Assembly: GCF_965229915.1 (NCBI RefSeq)
Contig: NZ_CBDDJZ010000002.1
Coordinates: 1-64,000 of the forward strand
DNA length: 64,000 nt
Direction of reading: 5' to 3'
Source: Marinoscillum sp965229915
Lineage (GTDB): Bacteria > Bacteroidota > Bacteroidia > Cytophagales > Cyclobacteriaceae
A model generated the notes under the pieces. It saw only the letters and a program-made list of their open reading frames with translations, was not told the origin of the DNA and ran no database searches. Within the stretch, counting starts at the first letter, position 1. Each line of letters opens with the position of its first letter. Below are positions 62,014 to 64,000 of this stretch, piece by piece. A program made the position numbers and the translations under genes.

Positions 62014-62853
62014 ATGAGAGCAATCTGGAAAGGACATATTCGGTTTTCATTGGTGACCATTCCCATTCGCATATACAACGCGATTGATAACAAGCAAACG
62101 GTTTCCTTCAACCTGCTAGCCAAGGAAACCAACAATCCTGTCAAGTACGAGAAGAAGGATAAAGTGACTGGTGAGACGCTACGATCTGAAGATATTGTCA
62201 AAGGCTACCAGTATGAGCCGGGACAATATGTCTTGATTGACCAGGAGGATTTTGAGAAAGTAAAACTCAAAAGCACCAAGGTGATTGAGATTGAGGGTTT
62301 TGTCGATGCGAATGAAGTGCATCACACCTTGTTTGACTCGCCATATTTTGCCGGGCCTGATGGGGATGTTGCGGCCAAAACGTATCAGCTACTTTCAGAA
62401 TCGTTAAGAGAGTCTGGCAAAGTGGGAGTAGGTAAAGTGGTATTGAGGGACAGGGAAAGCACTGTTTTGTTAACTCCACATGAGAAAGGAATTCTTCTCT
62501 ACAAGCTGCGTTATCCTGATGAGGTTAGAAGCATTAAGGATGTACCGAATACCGATAAGGACATTGAATTGGAAGCCGAGCAGTTGAAAATGGCCAACAC
62601 GTTGATCGACTCCATGACCAAGAAGTTTAGCGATCTGAAGCTGGAAGACCGATACAACGGGGCACTGAAGGAGATGATCATGAACAAGATCGAAGGCAAG
62701 GAAGTTGTGTCCTTTACAGAGGAAGAGCCTGAGGTAGTGGATATTATGACCGCATTGAAGGCAAGTATTGAGCAGGCCAAGGCAGATAAGAAGCCAATGA
62801 AAAAGGCCAAGAAAGAAGAGCAAGAAACCAAAAAGAAACGCAAGGCTAGTTGA
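62014..62853 (+). CDS. ku: Ku protein (NHEJ end-binding)
   Basis: 279 aa. Bacterial Ku core: MRAIWKGHIRFSLVTIPIR, QYEPGQYVLIDQEDFEKV, IEIEGFVD and ESGKVGVGKVVLRDRE. The lysine-rich C-terminal tail (KKPMKKAKKEEQETKKKRK) resembles the extended DNA-binding tails of other bacterial Ku. It binds double-strand ends and recruits LigD encoded upstream. Confidence 0.96.
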   Translation: MRAIWKGHIRFSLVTIPIRIYNAIDNKQTVSFNLLAKETNNPVKYEKKDKVTGETLRSEDIVKGYQYEPGQYVLIDQEDFEKVKLKSTKVIEIEGFVDANEVHHTLFDSPYFAGPDGDVAAKTYQLLSESLRESGKVGVGKVVLRDRESTVLLTPHEKGILLYKLRYPDEVRSIKDVPNTDKDIELEAEQLKMANTLIDSMTKKFSDLKLEDRYNGALKEMIMNKIEGKEVVSFTEEEPEVVDIMTALKASIEQAKADKKPMKKAKKEEQETKKKRKAS

Positions 62854-63467
62854 TGGCTAGAATCGTCAAATTTCCGGTTACACCTCCTGAGAAATTAGGA
62901 CCGAAGAAAGTCAGGAAGAAAAAAAGCAGAAAACCTGACCCGGAAGACTTTGGCCAATTGAACCTGTTTGCTCAACCACCCAAGGAAGCCAAACTGGTCA
63001 ACTTACCACAATCAGATAGTTTTTTTGAGGAAGCCTTGACACTGGATGAAGAAGGAAATCCGGAGGCTGAGAAGTTCTATTTATTGGCCATCAAGAACAA
63101 AGAATCGGAAGTAGATGCCTATTGCAACCTGGGCATTCTTAAGTCCCAGCAAGGTGATTTAGCGAAAAGTATTGACTACTTAACGAAGTGCCTGGAATTG
63201 GATCCGCGACATTTTGAAGCCCATTACAACCTGGCCAATGTCTATTCAGATATGGGCAATTTCAAGTTGGCCAAAACACACTATGAAGTCTCGATCAACA
63301 TTGACCCGGATTTTCCCAATAGCTATTACAACCTGGGGTTGGTACTGATCTCTCTTAAGAAATACAAGGAAGCGATTGAGGTCATTGATACCTACATTAA
63401 CCTGTCACCAGACGGTGACCTGGAAGTTGCAACCGAACTGATTAAAACCTTAAAATCCTTTGCCTAA
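62853..63467 (+). CDS. TPR-repeat protein in the NHEJ locus
   Basis: 204 aa. Basic N-terminus (KKVRKKKSRKPDPEDFGQLNLF), then about four TPRs (YCNLGILKSQQGDLAKSIDYL, HYNLANVYSDMGNFKLAKTHY and following). The ATG shares a base with the ku stop codon, so it is co-translated with ku. The FGQLNLFAQP segment recalls peptide motifs that bind other proteins. Function in repair is inferred from position only. Confidence 0.8.
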   Translation: MARIVKFPVTPPEKLGPKKVRKKKSRKPDPEDFGQLNLFAQPPKEAKLVNLPQSDSFFEEALTLDEEGNPEAEKFYLLAIKNKESEVDAYCNLGILKSQQGDLAKSIDYLTKCLELDPRHFEAHYNLANVYSDMGNFKLAKTHYEVSINIDPDFPNSYYNLGLVLISLKKYKEAIEVIDTYINLSPDGDLEVATELIKTLKSFA

Positions 63468-63826
63468 TGACGAAGAAAAACGAAATCCTAAGCCAACATT
63501 TTGAGCAGTTAAAAGCGCTCGTACCTGAAATCTATCAGCATCAACCTGAGTCTGAAGATCATCGGGCCACCAAACTATATGAGATCCTCAAACGATCTTT
63601 GGGAATCATAGAAGCAGTATATCTTCAAAATGCTGAAGGATTTAAGAATGTCCGGATGGAAGAATATGGGAAATTGATCCGTGATTTGAAATCTTTAGGC
63701 TATGATTATGAAGGAAATGCTGAGCTTTTAGAAAAAGCGGCAGGATATTTGATTTTGCAAAACAAGAAACCGATGGAGAAAGCCAAAGGTTCTAAGAAAT
63801 CAAATCAGGAACGCAAAGCAATGTAA
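63467..63826 (+). CDS. Unknown 119-residue helical protein
   Basis: 119 aa, helical, basic C-terminus (KKPMEKAKGSKKSNQERKAM) similar in style to the Ku tail. Overlaps the TPR gene stop by one base. No family recognised. Same transcription unit as ku. Confidence 0.65.
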   Translation: MTKKNEILSQHFEQLKALVPEIYQHQPESEDHRATKLYEILKRSLGIIEAVYLQNAEGFKNVRMEEYGKLIRDLKSLGYDYEGNAELLEKAAGYLILQNKKPMEKAKGSKKSNQERKAM

Positions 63827-63827
63827 C

Positions 63828-64000
63828 ATGATCAAAAAACTACGACTCCCACTTTTCTTACTGGCCTTCGCCAGCTTAATGATCTTCAACCACTGTACTG
63901 AAGATGATGTGTTAACCCAGTGCGCGGGTTGTCCTTCAGACTCTCCCTGGTCTGTACCAGGCTCTACCCAGTGCTACCAGACCTTTGATGATTGTGATGC
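63828..64000 (+). CDS. Cysteine-rich putative lipoprotein, N-terminal part (runs off window end)
   Basis: 57 codons are visible. Signal peptide MIKKLRLPLFLLAFASLMIF then NHC (a possible but non-canonical lipobox), followed by TEDDVLTQCAGCPSDSPWS with CxxC. The 3' end is outside the window. Confidence 0.6.
   Translation, partial: MIKKLRLPLFLLAFASLMIFNHCTEDDVLTQCAGCPSDSPWSVPGSTQCYQTFDDCD

Overview
The window looks like chromosome of a Bacteroidota bacterium, most likely an environmental or marine member of the Cytophagales. The signs are DUF5686 and DUF5687 proteins, a FecR/DUF4974 anti-sigma factor with an STN-domain partner, a Bacteroidota-type putative porin, a menaquinone (men) cluster, LpxK, a split parE/parC pair and TAnnTTTG-type -7 promoters. 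Gene calls rest on reading motifs and gene context; no database search was run.

Layout. 2-2906: three co-directional genes for exported enzymes (DUF1501, a Tat-exported propeller, a Tat-exported SGNH hydrolase), then an ogt-type alkyltransferase gene with an apparent one-base frameshift. 2907-3261: non-coding stretch ending at a sharp junction inside a 5'-truncated M14 carboxypeptidase gene. 5088-7948: DUF5687 membrane protein, ABC ATPase and sulfotransferase, tightly packed. 8037-12805: a small unknown, an XRE-S24 repressor with palindromic sites, a DUF5686 outer-membrane protein and a TPR lipoprotein. 12798-16017: thrS-infC-rpmI-rplT, with infC apparently starting at ATT and overlapped by a nine-codon upstream ORF. 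16098-17272: HD hydrolase, a decayed GIY-YIG gene between two copies of a tRNA-Asp 3' end plus terminator, and the intact tRNA-Asp. 17460-29481: housekeeping and envelope genes (accA, patatin, acyltransferase, CDF transporter, zinc-ribbon coiled coil, Nif3, lpxK, porin, miaE, MacB-like permease, apt). 29545-30560: a compact repeat array made of one 519-bp unit carrying an intact GIY-YIG gene and two internally deleted ~235-bp derivatives. 30647-34229: lipoprotein, AGMO-like hydroxylase, ECF sigma factor with a membrane partner. 34381-41620: parE, three other genes, parC. 41648-46229: SanA-like, Hpt, EEP phosphatase, TerB-like, rhomboid, radical SAM, DoxX. 46305-54367: menE on one side and menI-menF-menD on the other side of an ECF sigma / STN protein / FecR cassette. 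54368-57138: repeat-rich region with a histidine phosphatase and a complete IS3-family element. 57359-58687: an unrecognised protein with a PD-(D/E)XK-like signature. 58726-63826: DUF72, LigD (POL-PE-LIG), Ku and a TPR protein, i.e. a non-homologous end-joining locus. The window ends inside a cysteine-rich putative lipoprotein.

Most interesting: the GIY-YIG repeat array. A full-length unit and its internally deleted derivatives sit head to tail, each bounded by hairpins that carry an inverted 12-bp core, much like REPIN/MITE architecture but associated with a GIY-YIG nuclease instead of a Y1 transposase. A second GIY-YIG gene, now decayed, is associated with a duplicated tRNA 3' end.
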